Source of the DNA: Xenorhabdus nematophila ATCC 19061
GTDB lineage: Bacteria > Pseudomonadota > Gammaproteobacteria > Enterobacterales > Enterobacteriaceae
Direction of reading: 5' to 3'
Length of the DNA stretch: 64,000 nt
NCBI RefSeq assembly: GCF_000252955.1
Contig: NC_014228.1
Location: 2,581,232-2,645,231, forward strand
Part shown: piece after piece, positions 18,455-27,129 of the stretch
Layout: each line of letters starts with the position of its first letter
How positions within the stretch are numbered: the first letter of the stretch is position 1
Translations under genes and position numbers: made by a program
Notes under the pieces: generated by a model
What the model saw: only the letters and a program-made list of their open reading frames with translations
Database searches by the model: none
What the model was told of the DNA's origin: nothing

Positions 18455-18550
18455 CGACAGAACCTAGCAACCCGCTATGCCAAAAATAGTGCATCGTTTC
18501 TTGCCGCAGTCCAGATCCGTTGCCTCGCGCTTTGGTTGAGAATTTCATGA
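18455..18550 (+). pseudogene. IS5/IS427-type transposase, C-terminal scrap
   Basis: The frame RQNLATRYAKNSASFLAAVQ continues with IRCLALWLRIS to a stop. This resembles the C-terminal end of IS5-family transposases (TRYxKxxxSFLAAV). The rest of the element is gone. The frame ends 11 bp before MITE B. Confidence 0.5.
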
Positions 18551-18560
18551 CGACACTATC

Positions 18561-18690
18561 TAGTACTACAGCCGTAAAGATTGCAGAATCAATGTATTAT
18601 CAGATACGTGATAAACTGAGAACTTATATGACTTCAATCTGTTGTATGAAATAGATTTTTTATTAAAATGCCAGTACAGCTGTAGTACTA
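18561..18690 (+). mobile_element. 130-bp MITE, copy B (divergent centre)
   Basis: It has the same terminal motif (TAGTACTACAGCCGTA and TACAGCTGTAGTACTA) and exactly the same 130-bp length as copies A and C, but the centre differs from both. It shares its last TA with copy C, so the two abut. Confidence 0.8.
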
Positions 18691-18818
18691 GTACTACAGC
18701 TGTACTGATCATTCTGATGAGAACTTGCTTCATATAAGAGATTGAAATTATGCAAACCCGTTGCTTATTGTTTACTGGGCAACGCATTGATTTTATGAAT
18801 TTTACGACTGTAGTACTA
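18689..18818 (-). mobile_element. 130-bp MITE, copy C (near-identical to A, inverted)
   Basis: Read on the minus strand it matches copy A except for one base near the end (TACAGCTG against TACGGCTG). It abuts copy B through a shared TA. It lies 5 bp from the stop of an IS630 transposase fragment, a possible relative of the enzyme that moved it. Confidence 0.85.
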
Positions 18819-18823
18819 AGTAC

Positions 18824-19105
18824 TCAAGAAAAGTTAATTGCAAATTGATCGCCATAACCTTTCAATAAAGTATTTAACTCATACTCCATTGTATCCTGAG
18901 TCCAGGTGATAAAACGTCGCCAGTCGTATTTGGCCTGTTTCCAGACGATTTCAATCAGATTCAGCTCTGGGTTGTAAGCGGGAAGATAGAATAAAAACAG
19001 GTTGTGTTCTCGTCACCCGCCATTTCTGATTTTTTCCTCTATCCCGTGATGGATACGCGCATTATCCAACACTAAAAATGTCAGGCGGTTGTCCCCTTGT
19101 TTGGC
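18824..19105 (-). pseudogene. IS630-family transposase, C-terminal fragment
   Basis: The minus strand encodes LTFLVLDNARIHHGIEEKI, then a TGA stop after RNGG, then FYLPAYNPELNLIEIVWKQ and KYDWRRFITW to a TGA at 18824. LDNARIHH and PAYNPELNLIEIVW are the second and third catalytic DDE motifs of IS630 transposases. The N-terminal half was removed by the ISAs1 insertion at 19106, and the internal stop kills the remaining part. Confidence 0.85.
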
Positions 19106-20266
19106 CAGGGCGCGAGCATACTTTTTTAACACCTATTGCATGAAAAGTAATAGCATGATCTCATTAGCCTTATTTCTCTTCTAATCGCTTGCTTATGACC
19201 CTGATTGAACATTTATCCGTTGTTAAAGAAACCCGCTCTGATATTAATCGTCAGTACGATCTGATTGATGTGATTTTCCTTGTTGTCAGTGCCATTATGG
19301 CGGGTGCCGAAGGCTGGCAGGATATTGAAACTTATGGCCGGGCAAAGATTAACTGGCTGAAAACGTATCGCCCCTTCCTCAATGGAATACCCCGTCGGCA
19401 TACCATGGCGAGAATATTGCGGGCTATCGCGCTGGATTCCCTGCTGGAAGCCTTACTCAACTGGGTTAATGAGCAGCGTGCATTGGGGTACAAACCGGTT
19501 ATCGCTTTTGATGGAAAAGTCCTGCGACGCGCCTATCGTAATGACAAGAAAAATGCCGTCCAACTGGTCACTACCTATGATACCGAGGCAGGATTGGTGT
19601 TAAGCCAGAAAGCGACAGCGACCAAAAACGGGGAAATCAGTCCCGTCCGCCAGATGCTGGATATCCTTAATCTAAAAGGCAGTATCGTGACCCTTGATGT
19701 CCTACATTGCCAGCGTGAAACGCTGGAAAAAATCAGGTAAAAGAAAGCGCATGTGGTTGTGCAGGTGAAGAGAAATCAACCCAACTTGTGGGACGCGGTT
19801 CAGTCTCAATTTCAGGCCGTGTTTGATGCGGGTAAAGAGCAAGTGATAACGGAAATCAGGCAAGAAGCCCATGGCCGACGCGAAGAGCGCTATGTATTCC
19901 AGTTAAAACCGAAATTCTCCCCTGAAATGGCGGAGCGATGGCCAACGATCCGTAGCATTATTGCAGTTGAACGCCATCGGACACAAAATGGCAAAGGGAC
20001 AGTGGATACGTCGTATTATGTGAGTTCTCTTTCGCCCCGCGATAAATCCCTCGGGTATTACATTCGTCAGCATTGGCGAATTGAAAATAGCCAGCACTCT
20101 ATTCTTGATGTCGTTTTTAAAGAAGATGATTCCCGGATTGTTTTAGAGGGGGCCATTGAGAATCTGGCGTTATTCCGGCGTCTGGTTTTGAACATGGTCA
20201 GGCAATGTGCTTGTGAGGCACCGAGCCAAAGAAATAAGCTTAAAAAAGCCAGCGGGTGTGATGATT
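19106..20266 (+). mobile_element. ISAs1-family insertion sequence, copy 2 (right end lost)
   Basis: The left end CAGGGCGCGAGCATAC is the same as copy 1 and lies in the IS630 fragment. The right end, about the last 55 bp in copy 1, is missing: the sequence switches to the IS481 end at 20267 after GTGATGATT. The transposase gene is also dead. Confidence 0.9.
19195..20266 (+). pseudogene. ISAs1 transposase with nonsense codon and truncated end
   Basis: This is a copy of the transposase at 15550-16647. After LHCQRETLEKI, where copy 1 has SEKK, it reads R-stop-KK: GAA has become TAA at 19738-19740. The same frame then resumes with KKAHVVVQVKRNQ and keeps WRIENSQH. The last codons (GWSDDYRAQVFFG in copy 1) are replaced by sequence from the inserted IS481. 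The product would lack the catalytic glutamate. Confidence 0.9.
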
Positions 20267-21254
20267 TGTATTAGTTCAGACTAGATCTGACACTTCGATT
20301 TGAAAAGAAGAGAGTTACCGACTTTGATTAAAGGTGATGAATTCATAATCAAAGACTAAGAGGTAACTCTCATGCTTTATACTGGCAATCCCATCATCAA
20401 ACACAAGGCGGGTCTGCTTAATCTCGCTGAAGAACTCAATAATGTCTCAAGAGCGTGTAAAGTGATGGGCGTATCCAGAGATACGTTTTATCGTTATCAG
20501 GAACTTGTTGAAACGGGCGGGATTGACGCGTTAATCAACCAAAGCAGAAAAACCCCTAATCTCAAAAACCGGGTGGATGAGGAGACAGAACGCGCCGTTG
20601 TCAACTCGGCCATCGAATTCCCGGCCTATGGGCAGGCCAGAACGAGTCATGAGCTCAGAAAGGCAGGCATCTTCGTGTCTGCCAGTGGCGTCCGTTCTAT
20701 CTGGCTCAGACACCATCTTGAAAACTTCAAAAAGCGTCTGGCGGCACTTGAAAAGAAAGTGGCTGACGAAGGGATTATCCTGACTGATGAGCAGGTCACC
20801 GCGCTCGAACGTAAGCGGCACGATGACGAAGCCTGTGGCGAAATTGAAACCGCCCATCCTGGCTATTTAGGGTCGCAAAATACCTTTTATGTCGGTAATC
20901 TCAAAGGCGTGGGACGCCTGTACCAACAAACTTTCGTCGATACTTACAGTAAAGTGGCCTTTGCAAAACTCTATACGAGTAAAACACCGATTACCGCAGC
21001 CGATTTGCTGAATGACCATGTCCTTCCCTTCTTCACTGCTCACCGACTGCCGATGTTACGTATTCTGACGGACAGGGGCACTGAATATTGTGGACGGGTT
21101 GAACACCACGATTATCAACTGTATCTGGCGGTTAATGATATTGACCATACCAGGACAAAGGCGATGTCACCACAAACCAATGGTATCTGTGAACGGTTTC
21201 ACAAGACCATTTTGAACGAGTTTTACCCAGTGGCGTTTAGGAAAAAACTGTATG
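20267..21254 (+). mobile_element. IS481-family element, copy 1 (3' part deleted)
   Basis: It starts with the same left end as the complete copies (TGTATTAGTTCAGAC and on). It follows them to about 21254, inside the transposase gene, and then joins the 5' end of a TonB-dependent receptor gene. About 215 bp, including the right inverted repeat, are gone. A deletion joined the two flanks. Confidence 0.9.
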
Positions 21255-21331
21255 AGTGCCGGGTTTTTCCATTGCTTCAATATGCGGAGAATTTTTATTA
21301 TCCTGAGCCCCTGAAACTTTCAGTCCGCTGA
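20372..21331 (+). pseudogene. IS481 transposase, C-terminally truncated
   Basis: The frame matches the 346-residue IS481 transposases for about 294 residues, through the integrase core (ILTDRGTEYCGR, SPQTNGICERFHKTI), up to RKKLY. The following residues (ECRVFPLLQYAENF and on) are antisense to the receptor gene. The DDE triad seems to be kept, but the last 50 or so residues of the family are missing. The element has lost its right end, so it cannot move itself. Confidence 0.85.
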
Positions 21332-21439
21332 ATCGAAGAACTTTTTCTTTTTTATTGTCATCCGTGTTTTCAGCATAAGCGATTCCCTGAAGCCCAATCA
21401 GCATTGCGCTGGCTCCCGCTATTTTTTTACAATTTTCAT
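21254..21439 (-). pseudogene. TonB-dependent outer-membrane receptor, 5' fragment
   Basis: The minus strand encodes a signal peptide (KKIAGASAMLIGLQGIAYA) followed by a mature start with KVLRFSGLKVSGAQDN and HIEAMEKPGT, typical of the plug start of haem/siderophore receptors. A TAAGG site precedes ATG at 21439. An A7 run after MKIV is one base short, so the start codon is out of frame with the signal peptide. The rest of the gene was removed where the truncated IS481 begins. It lies downstream of ptrB and tonB in the same direction. Confidence 0.75.
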
Positions 21440-21515
21440 TAACCTTACCCTAAATAAAATAATATTTATTGCTGCATTGCTGCTCACATTGCTTCGTAAA
21501 TTTACGTAATAAAAC

Positions 21516-21549
21516 CCATCACACTGATAAAAAAGGATCAGTGTGATGG
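21516..21549 (-). terminator. Terminator after ptrB
   Basis: CCATCACACTGAT pairs with ATCAGTGTGATGG. On the minus strand the stem is followed by TTTTATTACG. It lies 21 bp after the ptrB stop and before the receptor fragment, so the receptor had its own transcription. Confidence 0.85.
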
Positions 21550-22547
21550 TTGAAAATTAAATATTTTTTATTAGTTTCTTAATTCTGGAAAATATGTTTT
21601 CGCGTTATCTAACATTAATAAGAAACTATAATCAAAAGCGATATCATGAATACGGTTAAAACGTCCGGGTTTTCCACCGTGTCCGGTATCCATATTTGTC
21701 TCCAATAATAAGAGACTATCGCCTTGTTTCATTTCCCTCAATTTCGCGACCCATTTTGCCGGCTCCCAATATTGCACCTGAGAATCATGCAAACCTGTTG
21801 TGATCAGCAAATGAGGATAACGCTGATGTTTAACATTGTCATAAGGGCTATAAGATTTAATACGCAGATAATCTTCTTTATTATTCGGATTACCCCATTC
21901 TTCATATTCGCCCGTTGTCAGAGGAATGGAAGGATCGAGCATTGTTGTCAACACATCGACAAAAGGGACTTTCGCAATGACGCCACGATATAATTCTGGG
22001 GCCTGATTAATGACGGTTCCCATTAATAAGCCACCCGCGCTGCCACCTTCAGCATAAACCCGTTTACTATTACCGTAACCGTCAGCAATCAGCTTCTTGG
22101 TTGCATCAATAAAATCATGAAAACTGTTCATCTTGTTTTCGATTTTACCTTGCAGATACCAGTTTTTGCCTAAATCACCGCCACCACGCACATGCACTAA
22201 CGCATAGACAAAACCGCGATCCAATAAACTCAGCAATGCGGAACTGAAATAAGGATCCATGCTTATCCCATAAGCACCATAACCGTAGATCAGGATCGGG
22301 TTTTCACCTTGTTTGAACAGGGATTTACGGTAGACCAGAGAAACCGGTACTTCTACGCCATCACGCGCTTTTAGCCAAATACGCTGACTTTCATAGTTCT
22401 CTTTGTTGAATCCTTTAACTTCCTGCTGTTTCAGTAGCTCACGCTCACCAGTCTGCATATTCCACTGAAAGACAGAACTTGGCGTTGTCATGGATGAATA
22501 GCTGTAACGCAGTAAATTTGTATCCGGTTCGGGGTTATAGCTTAATG

Positions 22548-23750
22548 TGTACTAGTCGCGACTTGATCTGACAGTTACCCACTTTGTTATCGGCGACTGT
22601 CAGATTATATTTGGGTCAAATTTTTTTCTGCCCAAATGGATTTCCCATCCTGAAGGGTTTCTATTGGTGTCCGGCCGCAACACATTTTTCCTTGATGAGT
22701 GCGGTGATTGTTGTAATTGTCCATCCATTTGTCCAGATCTTTTTGTAACTCATCCAATGAGCCATACAATTTCTTTCTGAACGTCACTTGATAAAATTCA
22801 TTCAGGATGGTTTTGTGAAACCGTTCACAGATGCCATTGGTTTGCGGTGACATCGCCTTTGTCCTGGTATGGTCGATATCATTGACAGCCAGATACAGTT
22901 GGTAATCATGGTGCTCAACACGCCCGCAATATTCGGTGCCTCTGTCTGTCAGAATACGTAACATCGGCAATCTATGAGCGCTGAAGAACGGCAGCACACG
23001 GTCATTCAGTAAATCCGCCGCCGTAATGGGCGTTTTACTCGTATAGAGTTTCGCGAAAGCCACTTTACTGTAAGTATCGACGAAAGTTTGTTGGTACAAG
23101 CGTCCCACGCCTTTAAGATTACCGACATAAAAGGTATCTTGCGACCCTAAATAGCCAGGATGAGCGGTTTCAATTTCGCCACAAGCTTCGTCATCATGCT
23201 GCTTACGTTCAAGGGCGGCGACCTGCTCGTCAGTCAGGATAATGCCTTCGTCAGCCACTTTCTTTTCAAGGGCTGCCAGGCGCTTTTTGAAGTTCTCAAG
23301 ATGATGTCTGAGCCAGATAGAACGGACACCACTGGCAGACACAAAGATGCCTGCTTTTCTGAGCTCATTACTCGTTCTGGCTTGCCCATAGGCCGGGAAT
23401 TCGATGGCCGAGTTGATAACGGCGTGTTCGGTCTCCGCATCCACACGGTTCTTCAGATTAGGGGTTTTTCTGCTTTGGTTGATTAATGCATCAATCCCGC
23501 CCGTTTCAACGAGTTCCTGATAACGATAAAACGTATCTCTGGATACGCCCATCACTTTACAGGCTCTCGAGACATTACTGAGTTCTTCAGCAAGATTAAG
23601 CAGACCCGCCTTGTGTTTGATGATGGGATTGCTAGTATAAAGCATGACAGTTACCTCTTAGTCTTTGATTATGGATTCATCACCTTTAATCAAAGTCGGT
23701 AACTCTCTTCTTTTCAAACTGAAGTGTCAGATCTGGTCTGAACTAATACA
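22548..23750 (-). mobile_element. IS481-family element, copy 2 (complete, inverted)
   Basis: The 1203-bp element has 26-bp imperfect ends, one starting TGTACTAGTCGCGACTTGAT and the other TGTATTAGTTCAGACCAGAT, both continuing CTGACA. The direct repeat CTTAATG (22541-22547 and 23751-23757) marks the target in ptrB. It is opposite in direction to copy 3, 851 bp away. Confidence 0.95.
22605..23645 (-). CDS. IS481-family transposase, intact (copy 2)
   Basis: This 346-residue transposase has an N-terminal HTH region (NVSRACKVMGVSRDTFYRYQ, about 24-43) and an rve-type integrase core. The core residues are D in VDTYSKVAF, D in ILTDRGTEYCG and E in GICERFHKT, which is the IS481 DDE set. The end reads NNHRTHQGKMCCGRTPIETL, as usual in the family. 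By eye it is identical to the protein of copy 3. It lies opposite to its host gene's other IS and can probably still act. Confidence 0.95.
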   Translation of the reverse strand: MLYTSNPIIKHKAGLLNLAEELSNVSRACKVMGVSRDTFYRYQELVETGGIDALINQSRKTPNLKNRVDAETEHAVINSAIEFPAYGQARTSNELRKAGIFVSASGVRSIWLRHHLENFKKRLAALEKKVADEGIILTDEQVAALERKQHDDEACGEIETAHPGYLGSQDTFYVGNLKGVGRLYQQTFVDTYSKVAFAKLYTSKTPITAADLLNDRVLPFFSAHRLPMLRILTDRGTEYCGRVEHHDYQLYLAVNDIDHTRTKAMSPQTNGICERFHKTILNEFYQVTFRKKLYGSLDELQKDLDKWMDNYNNHRTHQGKMCCGRTPIETLQDGKSIWAEKNLTQI

Positions 23751-24601
23751 CTTAATGATGCCATATAGGCCGGATCATCAAATTGAACGCGTTTTTCCTG
23801 CTGTGTTTTCCAATCAATCTGACGGATTGACGCCAATCCTTTGGTACGTTCTTGAATGACCAGCCAGTTGTTGAACAACGCAAAGTTTTCCAGATCCGTA
23901 TTTTTCTGCGGTGCAATCACTGTTTCCCACGGTTTATTGATCGCTTCTGTCCGGTATAAACCAAACAGTGGGTTTTCATGATTAGAACGGATATAGAATT
24001 GCCCACGGAAATGATCGAGATCGTATTCACGCCCCGCCTGACGGGCAGAGAAAATTTGCGGCTCTGTTTGCGGATGATTAGCATCAATCAGGCGATATTC
24101 TGACGTTGAATAGCTCGAACTCGAAATCAAAATGTAATCAAGCGAAGTACTCTCTGAAATTGACAGATAAAAACGATCGTCCTCTTCCTGATAGACTTTT
24201 TTATCCTGCTTGGTATCCGTCCCATATTGATGGCGGAACAACTGATAAGGCAACAATGTTTGTGCATCTTTGCGCACATAAAACAGGGTATTGCCATCAT
24301 TGGCCCACAAAATATTGCCGGAGGTGTTTTCTATGACAGTGTTCTGCCAATCAGCATCTGCAAAGTTTTTAAATGAGATATGGAAGTTACGGCGCCCTTG
24401 GGTATCTTCTGCCACCGCGATACGTTTATTATCCAGCGTAACGGCAAATCCGCCTATTTGGTAAAATTTATGACCTTTTGCCCGCTCGTTACCATCAACC
24501 ATCACCTGCCAGTCCGATGAGTTGTCGGCAGGTTTACGCTGATAAATCGGGAAATCCTTCCCTGCTTCGTAAACAGTACGATAAATGTACCCATTATAAG
24601 T

Positions 24602-25804
24602 TGTATTAGTTCAGACCAGATCTGACACTTCAGTTTGAAAAGAAGAGAGTTACCGACTTTGATTAAAGGTGATGAATCCATAATCAAAGACTAAGAGGTC
24701 ACTCTCATGCTTTATACTAGCAATCCCATCATCAAACACAAGGCGGGTCTGCTTAATCTCGCTGAAGAACTCAGTAATGTCTCGAGAGCCTGTAAAGTGA
24801 TGGGCGTATCCAGAGATACGTTTTATCGTTATCAGGAACTCGTTGAAACGGGCGGGATTGATGCATTAATCAACCAAAGCAGAAAAACCCCTAATCTGAA
24901 GAACCGTGTGGATGCGGAGACCGAACACGCCGTTATCAACTCGGCCATCGAATTCCCGGCCTATGGGCAGGCCAGAACGAGTAATGAGCTCAGAAAAGCA
25001 GGCATCTTTGTGTCTGCCAGTGGTGTCCGTTCTATCTGGCTCAGACATCATCTTGAGAACTTCAAAAAGCGCCTGGCAGCCCTTGAAAAGAAAGTGGCTG
25101 ACGAAGGCATTATCCTGACTGACGAGCAGGTCGCCGCCCTTGAACGTAAGCAGCATGATGACGAAGCTTGTGGCGAAATTGAAACCGCTCATCCTGGCTA
25201 TTTAGGGTCGCAAGATACCTTTTATGTCGGTAATCTTAAAGGCGTGGGACGCTTGTACCAACAAACTTTCGTCGATACTTACAGTAAAGTGGCTTTCGCG
25301 AAACTCTATACGAGTAAAACGCCCATTACGGCGGCGGATTTACTGAATGACCGTGTGCTGCCGTTCTTCAGCGCTCATAGATTGCCGATGTTACGTATTC
25401 TGACAGACAGAGGCACCGAATATTGCGGGCGTGTTGAGCACCATGATTACCAACTGTATCTGGCTGTCAATGATATCGACCATACCAGGACAAAGGCGAT
25501 GTCACCGCAAACCAATGGCATCTGTGAACGGTTTCACAAAACCATCCTGAATGAATTTTATCAAGTGACGTTCAGAAAGAAATTGTATGGCTCATTGGAT
25601 GAGTTACAAAAAGATCTGGACAAATGGATGGACAATTACAACAATCACCGCACTCATCAAGGAAAAATGTGTTGCGGCCGGACACCAATAGAAACCCTTC
25701 AGGATGGGAAATCCATTTGGGCAGAAAAAAATTTGACCCAAATATAATCTGACAGTCGCCGATAACAAAGTGGGTAACTGTCAGATCAAGTCGCGACTAG
25801 TACA
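24602..25804 (+). mobile_element. IS481-family element, copy 3 (complete)
   Basis: It is 1203 bp, the same length as copy 2, with the same pair of ends. The direct repeat TATAAGT (24595-24601 and 25805-25811) marks the target in ptrB. Intact ends, repeats and frame indicate a recent insertion. Confidence 0.95.
24707..25747 (+). CDS. IS481-family transposase, intact (copy 3)
   Basis: This is the same 346-residue transposase as in copy 2, with the HTH region and the DDE core complete. The upstream region differs slightly in the two copies (GAGGTCACTCTC here, GAGGTAACTGTC there), so they are not perfectly identical in DNA. The start ATG follows GAGG. It is transcribed against ptrB. Confidence 0.95.
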   Translation: MLYTSNPIIKHKAGLLNLAEELSNVSRACKVMGVSRDTFYRYQELVETGGIDALINQSRKTPNLKNRVDAETEHAVINSAIEFPAYGQARTSNELRKAGIFVSASGVRSIWLRHHLENFKKRLAALEKKVADEGIILTDEQVAALERKQHDDEACGEIETAHPGYLGSQDTFYVGNLKGVGRLYQQTFVDTYSKVAFAKLYTSKTPITAADLLNDRVLPFFSAHRLPMLRILTDRGTEYCGRVEHHDYQLYLAVNDIDHTRTKAMSPQTNGICERFHKTILNEFYQVTFRKKLYGSLDELQKDLDKWMDNYNNHRTHQGKMCCGRTPIETLQDGKSIWAEKNLTQI

Positions 25805-26213
25805 TATAAGTATAAGGAACCGACTGATCTTCTTTACTCATTCTGTCCGTCATTTCTTTATAAAGGGTTTCGCGCAGTTCCTGACCCGATTTCAGCATCT
25901 TCTCGGTATACTGATTTTCAGCCGTTAAGTAATCAATGACACTTTTGTCCTGACGGTTATCATCCCGCAACCAATAGTAATTATCGATGCGGGTATCTCC
26001 GTGGATCTCCATTTTATGCGACTGTTTTGTAACCATAGGTGGCACCATATTTTCCTCCGTTGCGATAGCGGCAAAACTATTACTCAACAAACCATTGCTC
26101 AACAAACCCGTGCCCAGCAAAAAACTGAGCAGGACTTTTTTACTGCGCACTATCCTTTTTATAGGCGATGAAAATACCGTTTTGTGCTGTGACATGCCAT
26201 CAATCCTGTATTT

Positions 26214-27017
26214 TTATTGAGAAAAATAAAAATCTATCGGCAGCTCAACTGTAATGCTGCCGTGAGTTAAAATAGTGTCAGGCGGTGCAGGTAAAGGCTG
26301 CGCCCTTTCCAGTACCATCCTTGCTTCCCTGTCTAATGAGTTAGTCCCTGAACGCCGGGTTAATTCACTATCAATCACGACCCCCGATTGATTGACCGTA
26401 AATTTCACCATTGGCCGCCCTGTTCGTTTTCTTCTCTGCGCATCGTCCGGATATTTTTTATAACGGTTCAAATGCCCAGTCACCTCCGCCTGCCATACCG
26501 CCTTGGCATCTGCAATGGCATTCGAATCACTTTCATAAGATGCCGCAGTACGGGCAGTGACATTCTTTGCGGCTGCATTACTGGTTGTTGGTGCTGCACT
26601 GCTGCGTGATTTTTCACTTTCCTGCTCTTGTGCTTTTACTCGCTTAACAGGTTGTGTTTTTTTCGGCGCATCTTGTTCTTTTTTCTTTTTCTTCTGTTTA
26701 TCTACCAGAAGTAAGGCATTTTTATTGACATCCAATGTTGGCATGTTGACTTCATCAACCTTGCTTTCTTGCTGTTTACTGGCAGTAGATAACTGTTGTT
26801 CAACACCAACCGGCTGATTTTGTATTTTATGTATTGCTTCTGTCTGTGTTGAAAGTTCCACCATAACCGCAGGAGGAGGCAGTAACTCCTCAATATCAAC
26901 TTCCGCGGGTTTATAAACTAACCAGCCGACTACTAAAGCATGAAGTGTGATCGCAGCGAGAAAGGATTTTGTCACGTGACCCGTGTGAGTATTTTGATAC
27001 GTGGTGTACGTCAACAT
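26214..27017 (-). CDS. TonB-family energy transducer
   Basis: TonB-type proteins pass proton-motive energy from ExbB/ExbD to outer-membrane receptors. This 267-residue protein has an N-terminal cytoplasmic stretch and a membrane helix at about 19-37 (FLAAITLHALVVGWLVY). A charged linker follows (KQKKKKKEQDAPKKTQPVKR), then a C-terminal TonB domain with NRYKKYPDDAQRRKRTGRP and DREARMVLERAQPLPAPPD. The layout is closer to HasB/TonB2-type proteins dedicated to one system than to the housekeeping TonB. It lies between chaN-like and ptrB, 18 bp before ptrB. A Fur-like box stands just upstream. Confidence 0.88.
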   Translation of the reverse strand: MLTYTTYQNTHTGHVTKSFLAAITLHALVVGWLVYKPAEVDIEELLPPPAVMVELSTQTEAIHKIQNQPVGVEQQLSTASKQQESKVDEVNMPTLDVNKNALLLVDKQKKKKKEQDAPKKTQPVKRVKAQEQESEKSRSSAAPTTSNAAAKNVTARTAASYESDSNAIADAKAVWQAEVTGHLNRYKKYPDDAQRRKRTGRPMVKFTVNQSGVVIDSELTRRSGTNSLDREARMVLERAQPLPAPPDTILTHGSITVELPIDFYFSQ

Positions 27018-27051
27018 CTCTTATAGCACATTCTGTCAATAATAAATTATT

Positions 27052-27070
27052 GTTAATGATAATCAATTGC
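27052..27070. promoter_or_regulatory. Candidate Fur box upstream of tonB
   Basis: GTTAATGATAATCAATTGC matches the 19-bp Fur consensus GATAATGATAATCATTATC at 15 positions. It lies 35 bp before the tonB-like start, in the gap after the ChaN-like gene. Confidence 0.65.
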
Positions 27071-27129
27071 ATATATAAATGAAAACTATTTTTATTTATT
27101 GGTTATTCACTTCCTTGTGATACCTACTA

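Larger units (their letters stand above)
21571..26195 (-). pseudogene. ptrB: Oligopeptidase B (S9 peptidase) with signal peptide, split by two IS481 copies
   Basis: Oligopeptidase B cuts peptides after basic residues. Three pieces remain: 26195-25805 (signal peptide, then YYWLRDDNRQDKSVIDYL), 24594-23751 (beta-propeller part) and 22540-21571 (catalytic domain). The last piece has the catalytic serine in EGGSAGG, the aspartate in [13 protein letters not shown] and the histidine in [10 protein letters not shown]. Removing each IS plus one 7-bp target repeat gives 391+844+970=2205 bp, exactly 735 in-frame codons (734 residues), reading VPYTYNGYIYRTV and [13 protein letters not shown] across the joins. 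E. coli PtrB is 686 residues and has no signal peptide, so this form is probably exported. Confidence 0.93.

Noticed and set aside
23160..23486. 108-residue frames antisense to the IS481 transposases (also 24866-25192 and 20531-20857)
   Set aside because: They are kept only because the transposase sequence is repeated; there is no start signal and no family.
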